64,000 nucleotides of DNA, taken from Rapana venosa (Eukaryota; Mollusca; Gastropoda; Neogastropoda; Muricidae). A program made the translations under genes and the position numbers. The DNA is taken from positions 5,805,079 to 5,869,078 of the forward strand of contig CM054159.1 of NCBI GenBank assembly GCA_028751875.1. Direction: 5' to 3'. Shown here piece after piece: positions 42,930 through 56,010 of the stretch. The notes beneath the pieces are model-generated. The model worked only from the letters and a program-made list of their open reading frames with translations, was not told where the DNA came from and ran no database searches. The stretch's first letter is position 1, and each line of letters starts with the position of its first letter.

Positions 42930-44990
42930 CCCTTTTTTTCTCTTGTTCTGCCTTTCTCGGGTTTTTTGGGGTTTCGGCCTGTCCATTCATTATGTTATCC
43001 TCCCAGCTCTTCCTTGGTCTGCCTCTTTTCTTCCTCCTTGGACGTGCCTTGCAAAAGTCTTTGTAATTCCTTGGGATTTTGTGACATCCCCATACATTTT
43101 AAGTTTCGCTTTTTCAGTCTTAGAAGGTTTATGGGGTCCAAGGGTTTTGTGGTTTCTGTTATGCCGCTTTCGTTGCTTTGTGGTCTTTTGGGAGATGAAA
43201 AGGAGTCCCCAAAAGCATCCATCTCCCTGCCTGTATCTTCTCCCCAAAATCTGCAGTCAGGGATGATTAAAGGATAAGAAAATGGAATGACAAGGGGGGC
43301 CATTGTCTGATTTTGGAGAAAGTGAGATATTCTTATCTCCCCCAGTGGGGTTTTTTTTTTGACAAAGCTTTTATTGTCTGTGCGTCCTGCTACTACTTCG
43401 GGCTTGGCCCCTGGTGGATAATGGCCCCCAGGACTTGAAGCTTTGAACTGTTTCCGCTTCGGGTTTTAACCCTGATATCAGTGCAAAACCCGTTGGTTTT
43501 ATTAGTCTCAGTTTGGTCTTCCTGCACTTTTTCACCCGTATTTTTTGGGAGGCCTTATTCAGGTGTTCTGTTAGGCTGGAAAGCTTTTTTCTGATCCTGC
43601 TATTCCACAATGTCATCTGCGAAGCGGGGGTTGTGTCGTTCTGCCACCAATGCTGATGACCCTTAGTTTTCCCAGTGCTCACCCTGATTCCCCAAAGGGA
43701 AGATGTTAAAAAGAGTGGGTGAGAGTAGCAGCCTCCCTTACTCCAATGTTGTTCGAAACCTTCTCCAATTTTGTTGTTGTAGTACCTGCACTGGTCCCCT
43801 CGTGTACGCTTTTTGATGACTTGTCAGGTTTGCATTGATGGTAAAAGTTCATGGTTGCCCAAAGCTGCATGCCACACCTGTCAAATGCCTTTTAAAATCG
43901 TAAAAACGTGGTTGGGTTTTGTTGATGTTGAAGGTCCCGCTCAATAGTATTCTGAGGTTAAATATCGTTCTGTTGTGGGGCCCCCTGCCTAAAAACCTGC
44001 TTGTTCTCAGCAATGATGGTCTTGCTGTGGCTTCAGTCTATTCAATATTATCTGCAGCTGCCTTGCTTGGGTGACATATGAGGCTGATTGTGCGGGTAAA
44101 TTATGGCATTGTTGTAGATTTCCTTTCTTGGGAGGGTGATGAGAGCGACTGGTCCAGGGGTTTTGGGCCCATTTTCTTTTGCCAGATTTTTTGCAGTTCT
44201 TAGTGGGGCGTGTCATGGCTTCCCCCCCAGCTTGGCCCCAAATCGGGGGAAGTTGTCCCCCCTGCTGATTTCCCCCTTTTTCAGCGATCTGATGTTTTTT
44301 TCCACTTTTTCGGAAAGGATAGGGTGATGTCTGGTCTTTGCTTTCGGGTAATTAAGGACTTTGGATCTCCTGGGGTTCTATAGTTTACAGGTCGGAGCGT
44401 TTTGCCCATTGTTCAGAATTCCGGGTTTCGTCGTGAGACATTCCTTTTTTTGTTTGGATTTTTAAACCTTTTCTTGTTTGTGCTAGCAGGTCTTTCCCGC
44501 TGATATGCTTTCTTGCTATTGTTTTTCTTGTTTTTTTCTCTCAATGTTTTGGGCCTGTTCCCGTCCTTTTTTTTGCCTCCGTCGGGACTTCTGTTTTTTG
44601 TTGATCCCCTTTTGTTTGCCTTTCTTTTGTTTCATTTTTCTTTTTTTTCAACTCTCTGCTTGTCGAAAGTTGTGGGATGTTGGTGTGACCCTGTTTTTTG
44701 GGGGTCGGCGTTTCCCAAAGAAGCTCTTTTGCTGTTTCAGTCACTGCTGTATTGAAACTATTCGTCGTGTATCTTGTCTGAGTCATCACAGTGAGTGCTG
44801 CAAACTTTCCACCATCCTTGTTTAAAAAATTTTCAAATACTTGGGTCCTTCAGTTTCGGGTCAATTTGATCCTGAGTTGTTCGCTTGTGGTTTTTCTTTA
44901 GCCCTTGTCGGAAAGTCTCTCACAGATCTTTGATCATCCCTTGTTGCTCTGGAAAACTTCGTGTTGTGCGATGTTAAGTAGACTAAAACC
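42930..44990 (-). pseudogene. Decayed LINE with RT and C-terminal domains
   Basis: Minus-strand segments in coding order: ELKKKKNETKERQTKGDQQK (44600-44690), a linker; HPPKKGNLQQCHNLPAQSAS and IILNRLKPQQ (44030-44150), the RT fingers; KAFDRCGMQLWATMNFYHQC (about 43840-43900), RT palm; Arg-Phe-Ala-Asp-Asp-Ile-Val (about 43610-43632), catalytic motif; LTEHLNKASQKIRVKKCRKT (43540-43600); and a GHVTRSQGITKT-like C-terminus with GGRRKEADQ (about 43000-43110). Order and motifs are diagnostic of a non-LTR retrotransposon. Heavy frameshifting, partly real decay and partly sequence error. The clade is left open. Confidence 0.82.
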
Positions 44991-46619
44991 GTCTTTTACA
45001 TGACGTACCTGAAAGAAAAACGCCAAATGACGTTCAAATAATGCAATCGAACAATGCGAAGATACTGTGACCAAAAACAATCAGCAAAGAAAAAAAGAAT
45101 TGGATGGGCCCAATAAAAAGGAACAAATACAGAATCAAGAAAATGTAAATGAGGCCTTTCCCCAAAACGGAACAAGAAATGCGACACATCAAAGATCACT
45201 GTTTGGGGGAGGGAAAGGCGGCAGGGGAAAAGGCACACACAGCATAGAGACGAAAAACATGGGAATAACCAGACTACGACCATGGACTAAAAAGATGGGG
45301 CAACAGTGGCTACAGACAACGTCAACAAGAAGAAAAACCCAAAAAGGGGAGAGGGGGGACGGGAAGGTGGTTAAAGGAGGGGGACGAAACAGAGGGCCCC
45401 TCAACACTGATGGAAAGACCATGACGACAAAAAGGGAGGAAGTGAAAACTGCGTGGAGCCCAAAGGTTATCCCATCGCATAGACGGGAAAAAAAAAGGGA
45501 CCATTAACACCATGGGCTGGAGAAATAAAAAATAAATGTGAAATCAAAGTGGCACATAAGTATTAAGATAACTATACATTACCGTAATATATACAAAATA
45601 GGAAACATGCAGATAGAGGCAATCCCCCCCCCCTTCCCCCTTCGTTTTCCCCATACAGCACTTTCCCCTCATGTAAAAACACTTACCAAGAAAATTTTAC
45701 CCACACTACGTCAATATATATATATACCGCGCACATGGCACTAAATAACAAACGCGCACGAAACATGACGCACACGCGTTAAACACACACCACACACACA
45801 CACCACACCACACACCAAAACCACACTCTTGAGTCCGTACAAATAACAACAATGTGATCCCAGATGACACTACGTCATTTAAAAAAAAAAATTTTTGATT
45901 TCAATTGTTAATCAAAGGTACTTACCCCTTACACTTTCGATGGCGTAAATAGATTTATTTACTTGTATAAAAAAAACAATCAAGAGATGGTGAAATATAG
46001 AAAGTATGTAGGTTTACACACCACAAACACACCACACACAACCGTTGGTAAAATGATTTTTACCCAAAGAAAGTCTGTCCCAGTTAAAGTCTTTTAAAAC
46101 ACATGTTTTTTAAATATATCAAATTTTTGTTTTTTCGGTAAATGGATAGATTTGTAAGTTCTTTAATTAATTTTAAAAATATGTTCCCTCTTAACGTAAA
46201 ATTAATCTCTTGATTATTAAAATTTTAAAATGATTATGTAATTTTTTGCCATTGTTTTTTTTGGTATAAGACAGTTAAAAAATGAAAAATGGAAAGATTT
46301 CTATATTTTATTAGAGATATTATAAGGGAAAAGAAAAAAACTACAATTCATTAAATGATATGCACATGGTTTGTTTCCCACATTGAAAGATCTCTGTTCA
46401 AAATGTTTTTAAAACAAATGAGTAAAACTGAAAATATTATGTGGAAATTGAAGTATCTAGGGGAAAAGTTGATGGAATTATGAAACAAATAAATGATACA
46501 AAAAAAAAGACAGTTGATGTTATCGATGTAAAAATTTTTACAAGAAAACATTTTAAAAAAAAAATCTTTAGAAGTGAAATCTACCAGGATATATGTCAGG
46601 CACTACTGCGACCAAAAAA
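44991..46619. other. Unassigned DNA between LINEs
   Basis: 45067-45507 has an open plus frame, rich in Lys and Arg, without recognisable homology; it may be a LINE fragment. From 45530 the sequence is AT-rich with short CA runs (45784-45830). No gene. Confidence 0.4.
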
Positions 46620-49540
46620 GAAATAGATTGTCAGGTTCAGGAGGTTTATTTCGTTTCAAAAGGAAGTTATCCAAAAATTTAAAAAATTGTTCCCGAAAAA
46701 TTTAGTTAAAAAAATTTTGTGTGGATGCAAATGATAAGGAAAACTATTAAGATCATCAAAAAAGATATTTTTATAGGAGTGCAAATATTCCCACCCGAAT
46801 TTTCTTTTTGGGGAAAAGTTATACACAGAAAAATGGGAAAAAATTTAGACAAGAAGAAATTTTGTTAAAAAGAGGCAGATAATACTGTCGGGTCTAAATG
46901 AGCGTCGGGGAAGACCTGACTTTATAAAAAATGATCCAAAACCAAAGTTATACAATTTACCTAAGAAAATAAATTGCCCAAATTCTATAAAAAGGTGCCA
47001 ATGGATGAATTGTCCCAAATTGGGATTTTAGCTAAATTTTTGTACCGACAATAAATTTATATTTTTAAAAGGGCCGAACTTTGGGTTTTAAAAGGGTAGT
47101 TTACATGCTTTAACTCAAGGTTGTAGTGTTGTGGATTATTTCATTTGTTCAACATATTTATGAAGGGTGAAGATTGAAAGTTGGATTTAAGGGAAATACT
47201 CTGTCATTGTCATGTTGATTAATTACCAGTATAGATAAAAACTTTTGCGGGTCTATCAAATAGAAGGACACAAGGAGGTATTTTACTAAAGATTCCCACA
47301 AAAACCGTTTTGTTTTGGATAAAAATTTCCCAAAAGGACAATTTGAAAAGGCATTTATACCAGCAATACAATCCACTAACCAAATAAAAACTTAAAAATA
47401 CGTATTAAAACAAAGTAAAGCAGCCTGATTCCTCAAAACGTGAATGAATTTTCCAGAAAGCTGTCGATTCTTTCTCAAGTGGAAAATTAAGCTTGAAGCC
47501 AGAAAGTAAAAACCGGTAAAAAGAATTAAAACAATAAAAATGGTTTGATTCGGAAGTAACAGTCAAAAAAAGAAGTAAAGTCTTACTGAGCAATAATAAA
47601 ACCCGTATAAACCCTGAACTTCGGAAAAAACTTTATGAAAGAAAAAAAAAAAAACTTTAACAAAAAAAGAAAAGAAAATCTTAAAAAATTACTGTATACA
47701 GTACATGTGCCTTGACGAAGCCCGGTATATTGTGGAAACTTTAAAAAAATTAAAAAAGTAGCAAAGATGATGGATTAAAACATCATAATCATATTAGTAG
47801 CAGGAATGGACCTGAACACAAAAAAACATTTTGGTAAAAAACCCGCAAAAGATCAGACCAAAAAAAGAAATACAAATGGGTTTAATAATTAAAAGTTTCT
47901 AATAACCCACTGTAGATAAGAAATTACACAGAGGAATTAAAAAAAAACAATCAAAAAGTGAAAAATAAAAAAATCGCCTGGAAAAAGATGGAATCACAAA
48001 CGAATGAAAATCAGTTTCATTTAAGTTATGAGATAATGGGGAAATTTTTTTAAATTAGTTTTTAGAAACGGGTATATATCCCTGTGACTGGAAAGTAGGA
48101 GTAAATGCCCCTTATTAAAACGGTGATATAAAACCCCAGAAAACTACAGAGGAATAACGTTGCAAACCATTGGAAAATTTTTTTGTAAAAATATGAACCA
48201 TAGAATTTTGAATATTTAAAAAATATAATAGATTGTCAGAGAAAAAAGTGGTTTCAAAAAAGCATGCAGAAACAACGGACCATATCTTTATTAACAATTT
48301 AATAGATAATGTACTAAAAAGTAAAAAATAAAAGACTTTATTGCTGCTTTGAGATTTTAGAAAGCGTTTGTAATGTGGGACGAGGGTTTCTTAAAAGTTA
48401 AACGAAATAGGAAATAAAGGCAAAATTTTATGTCATTAAAAAATGTATTCCCCTGAAAAAATATTTACAAAAAAAAACGAGGCAAAAACCCCAAAGGGGA
48501 AATCATGTAGAAAAGGGGGGACTAGGGAAATACATTGAGTTTACATTATTTTAAAGTATATGTCAAAGATATAGTTCAATATTGATGAGAAAAATTTCCC
48601 CTATTAACGCAAAAGACAGAAATCCTTGTTTTTCTCTTGTGAGACCCGGCATTTCTATCAACAACCAAAAAGGCTTCAAAATAAATGAACAAACTGCAAG
48701 AAATGTTTTAATTGGGGTTTAAAAATAAACAAAACAAAAACAAAGGTAATGCTTTTCGGATCACCCCCTAAAATTCCAATTATTTTAAATTTTGGGGGAA
48801 AGTAATTGAAACAGTAGAAAACTTATAAATATTAGGGGTCGTTTTTCATCAGAACGGGGGAAAATTCAAGCAAACAAAAAAATTTAGTAAAAAAAAGCAC
48901 AAAGAATTCGCCTTTAAAAAAGGGAATTCATGGGCAAAATTTTAAAACTTATAATAATGCGTTTTTCGATCATGTAACCCCCGTTTTAACCCATGGGCAG
49001 AAGTTTGGTTTTCCCTTTTTTTTTTAATGGGGAGACAGAGTTTTATATTTTAAACCGTTCGGATGTTATCCAATCAGTTTTTGTATGAGGAAATTCCATG
49101 AAAATTTTGTAAAAAAAGATAGGGGTTCATAAAAAAACTTTAGTACTACCCCCTTTGGGTGAAATTTGGGGGATTTCCACTGCCCTTTCATCATAGCCAG
49201 AAAAATCCTTTTGGATTTATTTGACAGAATCAAAAAACCCGGGGGCTTATATTGAAAAGTTTCGATTATTTGTTCAGAATAAAACATACGAAAATGGATA
49301 AAACCAGTGAAAAAAATTCTGACACATTGGTTCAAACATGTCTGGAAAAACCAAACACTCTTAATGTTATCGGTTGAGTTTTGGTTAGAAGAAAACTTGA
49401 GGACATGTATAAAAATTTTGGTTCCAAAAAAAAGGTTTGCAAAAAATAAAAAATTTTTTGATTTTGCTACCAAAGAAAACAGATTGGAAACCTACTTAGT
49501 AAAATATGAAAACAAAACTCTAAAAAGAATATTGTAAAAT
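46620..49540 (+). pseudogene. Decayed AT-rich LINE with endonuclease and RT remnants
   Basis: Plus-strand segments in order: Ser-Val-Val-Asp-Tyr-Phe-Ile-Cys-Ser (about 47128-47155), the end of an endonuclease domain; ETGIYPCDWKVGV and ENYRGITLQ (48065-48170), RT fingers; Asp-Phe-Arg-Lys-Ala-Phe (about 48350), RT palm; and a C-terminal HWFKHVWKNQTLLMLSVEFW stretch ending at a stop near 49537. Stops and frameshifts throughout. It is more AT-rich than the other LINEs, so a separate family. Confidence 0.75.
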
Positions 49541-50298
49541 TTCGCACCTGTCCCAAATTTTAAAGATAGAGAAAGGGGGGACACCAAAATATATCCCGAG
49601 AGGACAGAAAATGTGCATGTAACAAAATTGAAGTGGTTTTATTTACTTGATGAATTTATTTTTTTTGAGAACTCAGAAATTTTTTGTTTATTAAAAACAA
49701 AAAGAAAGCAAAGAACCAAAAACGGTGCATAAATTAAGTGACATAAACACAGTTGATAATTTTTCAAGCAGATAAAAATAGATTGTGTAGAGTGTTTGAA
49801 AAAGAGAAAAAGAGAAGTAAAATACAAAGTTTTTGTGTACATCACTTTTAGCCCAAAAAAGATAATAATTATAGTGATGTTTTTGTTGTGTCAAATAAGT
49901 TAATGATTTAAAAGGCAATAAAAAATTCGAATTGAAACTGAATCGAATCACATACACCCCTAACCACCCCCTACCTCACCCCACCATCATCCACCACCCC
50001 ACCACCACCTTCACCCCCCCCCAACCGCAAACGAGGAATGAATTTTGAATTCGTTAAAAACACAATAAATTTCCCAGACAGCATTTTTGTAAGTATTATC
50101 ACAAGCAAAAAATTCCCGGTCCCGACAAAGGGCCCCCTGCATCAGGGGAAAAGGGGATGACACGGTCGAACATTGATGTTGTGGCGTTTTTTTTTTCACG
50201 TAAGTGAACTGTCCATGTTTTCGAGATATCAGTCTACTGATTCTCATTAAAACATATCCACAAACCCCTTTTGGGGGGGGTAAAGGGGGGGGGGGGGG
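49541..50298. other. AT-rich DNA, no gene recognised
   Basis: Contains a C/CA-rich stretch at 49960-50030 and a G run at 50285-50299. Nothing else supported. Confidence 0.5.
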
Positions 50299-50600
50299 GT
50301 GGAAGGTAGCTCAGGGTCGAGCACTCGCTTTGCCCCAGCAAATGTTAAAGCAGCTTGAGGTAGTTCCATGTAGATAAGTGACTTTTTTTCGCGCGCCTTG
50401 GCTTCGTACATCCCCCCAGTTCACCCCGCTGTAAATGGGTACCTTCCCTCTTTAGGGTCGGGTGGTTAAAGCGCGAGGGAGGGAGATGGGCGCCGCGCCC
50501 CCAATATGCTGTGGCCCTAGAGAAGTTGTGGTCTCTGACGCCTCGCTCCCCCACGACCACATAGGTTATGGGAACCCTTTACCCTTGGTTTACCTTTTTA
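50299..50600 (+). mobile_element. SINE family E, second copy
   Basis: GGTAGCTCAGGGTCGAGCAC, TCGCTTTGCCCC, GTAAATGGGTACCTTCCCTC, TTTAGGGTCGG, CTAGAGAAGTTGTGGTCTCT and ATAGGTTATGGGAACCCTTT, parallel to 25060-24766 with indels. Confidence 0.72.
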
Positions 50601-51414
50601 ATTTGCTATTGTCTACCCGCAGTGTGGTCCTTACTGTGGGAATCACATCAACACCCTTGTTTAAAATCCTTTAGAGGGGGAACATCTCTGGACCCTGGGA
50701 AACGCTTTTTTCTTTGTGACATAAGGGGGGTTTTTCCCCCCTTGTCGCTTGAGGGTTAAGGCCCCCGTTTCTGTCTGGTGCGTCGTGGCTGAGTGGTGTC
50801 GGTGTTTGGTTTTAAAGAGATGCTCCCTCCCAAATGAAATAGCGTTTGTAAAGATGTGATGTTCATATGGGAGAAGAGTGGTCGCCCTTTTGTTTTTGTT
50901 TTATTGTTTTGTTATTTTGTTATCATTGTTGCCTTTGGTTTTGTGTGATAGTTGTTTGTTTTTTGTGTAAATTGTGTAATTTTTTTAAGTGTAATTTGCG
51001 TAATTTGTGCCTTTATGTTTTTGTGTAAAAAATAAATAAAAAAGTAATTTAGAATAGTCTTGTATTGGTAAAGGGCTTAAATATTTGTGAATGCTTTTTT
51101 GTTTAAATACCCGGTTCACTATTTTTTATATATTATTATTTATAAAATTCTATTTCATACTGTAGTTATCACACTCATTGTTAAAGCAAACAATATTGTG
51201 CAATGGGCAATAATATCCCAAAGGGCGCTGTTTGCTTTCCAAGCATTTAACAGTAAGATTTTCACCCTTTTGATTGACTTTTCATTTGAAAAGTAATGAA
51301 ACAGCCCTACTTTTTTTACTGTCAAACCTTATCTTTAAATTTTAAAATTTCCCAATTTTTCATTAAAGCCTTCTCTCTTCTCTTCTCTCCTCTCTCCTTC
51401 TCTCTCTCTCTTTT

Positions 51415-51450
<36 letters not shown>

Positions 51451-51814
51451 ATACCTTTCAATAAGAAGATTAATATGCCGTTAAAAAGTGTTTCATATTT
51501 GAGTCTGGGGGGGTTTACGCTAGCTAGCAAAAAAGAAAAAACCAGTAATCAGCCGTTTACGAGCCCTGAAAAATTTCGACAATGACTTTTTTTTTTGTCA
51601 GCAGATTTCTGGACAATGTTTTTTAGTTGGGGTTCAGGGTGGGTTACAGTCTGACCAAAAAGCTTTTTCTAGTTATGATGCAAGAAATAGCTGAAACCTA
51701 CTTTTTAAATTTTGTTCGTTTGTTTTTGTTTTCATTCCCGGGTTAGGCTTAGAAACACCAAAAGTGAGATTTTGCGTATGATACGCTTTCTACAATCAGA
51801 GTAATGTTTATACA
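50601..51814. other. Unassigned AT-rich DNA with a (CT)n tract
   Basis: (CT)n at 51373-51447. No gene recognised. Confidence 0.5.
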
Positions 51815-52745
51815 TGTGCTGACGTTTTACAATCCCGTAAGCCCCACCTCTGGCTGAGTTTCTCATCCCCGTAACGCCCCGCCACATGTTCTGGGCTTTT
51901 ACAACCCCTAACGCCTCATCAATGTGCTGGTTTTACAACCATGCGCCCATACAGTGCTGAGTTATACAATCCAGTAACGCCTCTCATATTGCTGCGTTTC
52001 TCAAACCCTGAAAGCCCCACCACATGGCTGAGTTTATCAATCCCAGTAAAAGCCTACCCTGTGTTGACGTTTCTACAAACCCCGTAACGCCTCACAATGT
52101 GCTGCGTTTTACTTTACTTTATTCATTTTTTTTCGAGGAAGGAATAAGCACTTATGTCTTTTTTTAATCTGTCCCCGTGTGTATGGTTTGTAAAATTTTG
52201 TGCTGTTCCCACCCGGGACCCAAAAAGGCCCATCTTTTTAAAAGCGGGAAAAGGCTTTTAAAAAGTGTGCGAAGATGTTTGCGTGCTTCGCCACGGGGCC
52301 TCGGTTTATGTTCATCAAAGGACTTTGGGAGAGGGAGGGCTGCACTGATATTAAAACCAGGGGAAAAAATTTCCCCCCGAAAGAGAATCGAAACACGGTC
52401 GTCGATTGCGAGCGCAATGTTTTTAAACCCCCTACTATTTCGTTCCTAGAAAACAAGGCTTGAAAAAAAACATTTAATTCGAAAAATTTTCTCAAACACA
52501 ATTTTCATGCCCCACCTCGTTCGAAAAAAAAATGTGGAAACAAAGGGTTTGAACGACGTTTCTACAATCCCCGTAAGCCCCATACTGTGCGAGTTTCTAC
52601 AATCCAGTAACGCTCCCCCACATGTGCTGACGTTTCTACCAGGTTAAGCCTCAACATTTCGACGTTTCTACATCCCAGTTAAAAGCCTACCGTGTGCTGA
52701 CGTTTATGCAATCACAAAAACGCCCCCCCCAATGTTGATAAAAAG
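51815..52745. repeat. Approximately 37-bp minisatellite interrupted by a SINE
   Basis: The unit is GCTGACGTTTCTACAATCCC followed by GTAACGCCTCACCATGT. About eight units lie at 51815-52113, then SINE A, then about five more at 52548-52745. Units differ by many small indels. Confidence 0.75.
52114..52547 (-). mobile_element. SINE family A inserted in the minisatellite
   Basis: TTTTTTTCGAGGAAGGAATA, GTCCCCGTGTGTATGG, GGGGCCTCGGTTTATG, then a degraded tRNA-like head with GAGAATCGAAACACGGTCG. Confidence 0.72.
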
Positions 52746-53314
52746 AGGGCACGTGCAGTAGCTGCCCTTATGAAATCACGTATTACTACGAAAAAAAGTA
52801 TCAAAAACACCCCCCCACCTTTCCCCCCAAAAAAAGAAAGAGATCGAAAGAAAAGAAATAAGGGGGGGGGGGGGTTTTAAGAAGTAAACATGATTTAAAA
52901 TTAATCAAGTACAAAGCATGCCAAAACACACATTCAAAAGGGAAAGTGGGGGAACAAAGAATTAATCTGACGCTTATTCAAACCCAAAAACCAATTCTTA
53001 CATACCTGTTCTCTCTCTCTCTCTCCTCTCTCTCTCTTTTCTCTCTCTCTTTTCTCTCTCTCTCTTCTCTTCACACGACCACCCCCACCCCACCCCTAAC
53101 CCTACCCGACCACCACCCCCCCCCTCCCCCCCCCCCCCCCCCTCCCCCCAACCCCCCCCCCCCTCCCAAGGAATTTTTTTTTTTTTTTTTCAAAAAAATT
53201 TTTGAAACCAAATACTGCTAAAAAAGTATTTCGGACATTTTATGAATGTCTGATGTCGAACCCCGAATAAAAGCAAAAAAGGAAAACCTGCGAAGATCGT
53301 ATCAGCAATGAAAG
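52746..53314. other. Low-complexity DNA
   Basis: G run (52862-52874), (CT)n (53010-53070), C-rich stretch (53077-53167), then T and A runs. No gene. Confidence 0.7.
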
Positions 53315-53672
53315 GGGAAGGGGGAGGATGGTTAAATGTTCGCCCCAACAAGGTTACCGTTTAGGTTGTGGGTTCGATTCCCCGCCTGCCCTTTCTTCCC
53401 CGTTTGACCCCCAAAAAATCGAATGAATGTCAAATCCCTTGGGAGACTATAAAAGAGGCCCCCTGTTCGAAGCATGCAGAAAAATTTTGCGCACCCTTAA
53501 ATCCCGTTTCCCTTTTCGGAAAGAGTAGGCCATTGTGGCGGGGAAAAAGATGACAAAATTTTACAAAATGCATTAACCCCGGGGGTGTTTGTAAAAAAAA
53601 AAAAGACAGGGTGCTTTTCCCTTACCCCGTATAAAAAGGATAAAAAAAATTAAATAAATAAATAAATACTGG
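53315..53672 (+). mobile_element. SINE family A, full-length with tRNA head
   Basis: The head has GGAGGATGGTTAAATGTTCG and GTGGGTTCGATTCCCC; then TGGGAGACTATAAAAGAGGC, GAAAGAGTAGGCCATTGTGG and a degraded tail ending (AAAT)n. It has several deletions relative to family mates. Confidence 0.78.
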
Positions 53673-53739
53673 CCTCACAATTTATAATAAGCCTGCTGTC
53701 TCCGTAGACTGTGCAAACGGTTTCGCTTTCCTCTAATTA

Positions 53740-53995
53740 ATAATAAAAATTAATAATAATAATAATAATAATTTAAAGCTTAATAACGCTAATAAAAGTA
53801 ACGATAATATAAAAATTATATTTTTATTATTATTTTTAATAAGATGTGATGTGATGTTATGGAATTTATATAGCGCTGAAACTTGTAAAAGCAACAAATC
53901 AAAGCTCCAAGGGCTTTTCAAACCTAGAACTGGGGGATTGTGGCGAAAAGGCATCTGCAATTGATGGGCAACCAATCTGCCCGGTCGTCTCTGCA
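53740..53995 (-). mobile_element. LINE C 3' end
   Basis: (AAT)n stretches and TTATATAGCGCTGAAACTTG, continuing into the C/G-balanced 3' region CTGGGGGATTGTGGCG. Confidence 0.55.
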
Positions 53996-54184
53996 TTCAT
54001 TTTCGTCTTTTTTGTTTTATGTGGTGTGTTGCGTTCTTGTACAAATTACTGGGCAAAAGGTTTGGGGTTTTTTTGTTTTTTTTTTTTTTTTTTGGGGGGC
54101 AAAAGAAATGTTTTTGCATTTTTTTTTAAATTTTTTTTTGTTTGTTTGGTTTTTTTTTTTTTTATTGCTAGACTAGAGCTCAAA

Positions 54185-54415
54185 GGTTATTATTTATTTA
54201 TTTATTTATTTATTCTTTTTTATCGAGGATAATGGGAAAAGACTCACGTGTTTTTTACATCCAGTCCCCGTGGTTTCAGTTTTTCAAATTTTGTATTGTT
54301 TCCCAGACACAAAAAGGGCCCACTCTTCGAAAAAAGGGAACGGATTTAAGTGGGCAAGTGTTCTGCTGCGTTCGAACGGGGGCCCCGGTTTATAGTCTAT
54401 CCGAAGGACTTAGGT
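54185..54415 (-). mobile_element. SINE family A, core and tail
   Basis: (TTTA)n then TTTATCGAGGATAATGGG, ATCCAGTCCCCGTGG, and CCGGTTTATAGTCTATCCGA. Confidence 0.8.
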
Positions 54416-54914
54416 TCTCTTTATAGAGAGAAATTTGTATATATTTGTGATCGCTTTTACCCACCATTAAGGGATCCCTTTCCCACTTCGCAGTTATTTT
54501 TTTTTTTATTTTTTTGAAACAGGGAACGTGTCGTGGGAAAGTTTAAAGAACTTGATCAATGCAGGGAACGATTTTTCAAGAGCTGACTGGGGTAATGTCT
54601 AATTTCCCATTACTTATTAAAATCCTCTCAGACAGATGTAGGTTTGTCTGCAAGATGAATAGCCATTATTTTTTAGAATGAAAAATTTAATGCATTTTTA
54701 CGAATTTTTTCACAAATGTGGGGGTTTCTATGTGGAGAACTATTTCGAATACTGTATACCGTTTTTTACCCCCAATTTCTAGCAAACTCGAAAAATGTAT
54801 TTTAAAAACCAAAGTTGTTTTGACATCGCTAAAAATGTGGATTGTCGATTGCTGGAATATTATTTTTTTTTGTTACATTTTTGTTCTTTTACGCCCAAAC
54901 TTCTTCCCGTTAAA
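54416..54914. other. Unassigned DNA
   Basis: AT-rich, no gene or repeat family recognised. Confidence 0.4.
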
Positions 54915-55176
54915 GGGGGGATTTTTTCCCGATTCACACAGTGCAGACTCCATCTCCCCAAAAGTCTTTCGATGAGACTATAAACCGGGGCCCCGTGTCG
55001 AACGCACGCAGAACTCTCGCGCACCCGTTAAATCTTGTTCCGCTTTTCGAAAGATAGCCATTGTTTGCCGTGGGAACATGACAAATTACAAAACCGCATA
55101 CACGGGGACTGGAGTTAAAAAGCACATAAGTGCTTTTTCCATTATCCTCGATATAACAATTATAAATAAATAAATG
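54915..55176 (+). mobile_element. SINE family A, core and tail
   Basis: AGTCTTTCGATGAGACTATA, CGCTTTTCGAAAGATAGCCA, CACATAAGTGCTTTTTCCAT and ATCCTCGATATAACAA with (AAAT)n. Confidence 0.82.
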
Positions 55177-55382
55177 ACGACAGTTCTCTAGGTTTAGGTT
55201 GATGGCAGAAAAAAAAGGCAACCCTAACATCCACTTTGCCAACAACATCACTGGATCGTGGTCTGGGGAGGACTCAGGTATGGTAAACTCAGAAAGGCGG
55301 AGCGTGGGATGACAACCTTCAGGGCATTGGTGAGCTCCTACCGACGACAGCGCGATGGAACACCTCCCTCCCCCACTTCCGA

Positions 55383-55490
55383 CCTTTGACTGACCTGGCC
55401 CTGCTACTGGACTGAATTGACCTGACCTGAGTTGACCTGCCCAAATTGACCTGACCTGAATAGACTTGCCCTGACCTGGCCTGACCTCAT
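55383..55490. repeat. TGACC-rich short tandem repeat
   Basis: Repeats of TTGACCTGACC and CTGACCTGGCC over about 110 bp. Confidence 0.8.
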
Positions 55491-55789
55491 GGGTCTGTCT
55501 GCATTGTTAAATTGTCAATTTGGGTTTTGCGTGAGATATCGCCATCGATGACTTTAATGAATATCCTGCCGTGGTGAGATCGCGGGTCTGCAGACGTTCT
55601 TGCTGCGAATGTGTGGGGTGTGTTAACTTACACTTTGAGGAGTTAACCCTGTGTTTATTCATTTGCTTGTTTCAGTTTTTTCAGCCTGCCCTTTTCGGGG
55701 TTTTGGGGGCTTTCGATTAGTACCGCAGAGATTTTTTTTTTTAATAAAAGGATTGCTATCATTACTTTTTATGATGAGAGATTGAAAAG

Positions 55790-56010
55790 ATGGTGGTTTG
55801 GGTGGTGGTGGTGGGGGGTGGTGGGGGGGTGGGGGTGGGGTGGGGGTGGTGGTGGTGGTGTGGTGGTGGTGGTGGAAAAAGAAGAAAAAAAAAAAAAGAA
55901 AAGAAGAACAAAAAAAAACAAAAACAAAACAAAAACAGAAAACAAGCCAAGCAAAACAAAAGAAAAAGAAAAAACGAAAAAAGAACAACGCAAAAAAAAA
56001 GAGTCTTTTT
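55790..56010. repeat. (GGT)n then A-rich tract
   Basis: GGTGGTGG-rich for 85 bp, then A-rich with CAAAA units. Strand-asymmetric and possibly affected by sequence error. Confidence 0.75.

Noticed and set aside
42753..43277. Plus-strand open frame of 174 codons
   Set aside because: It is antisense to the C-terminal part of the minus-strand LINE at 42930-44990.
45067..45507. Plus-strand Lys/Arg-rich frame of 146 codons
   Set aside because: No recognisable domain; it lies between LINE fragments in low-quality sequence. Possibly retroelement debris but not supportable.
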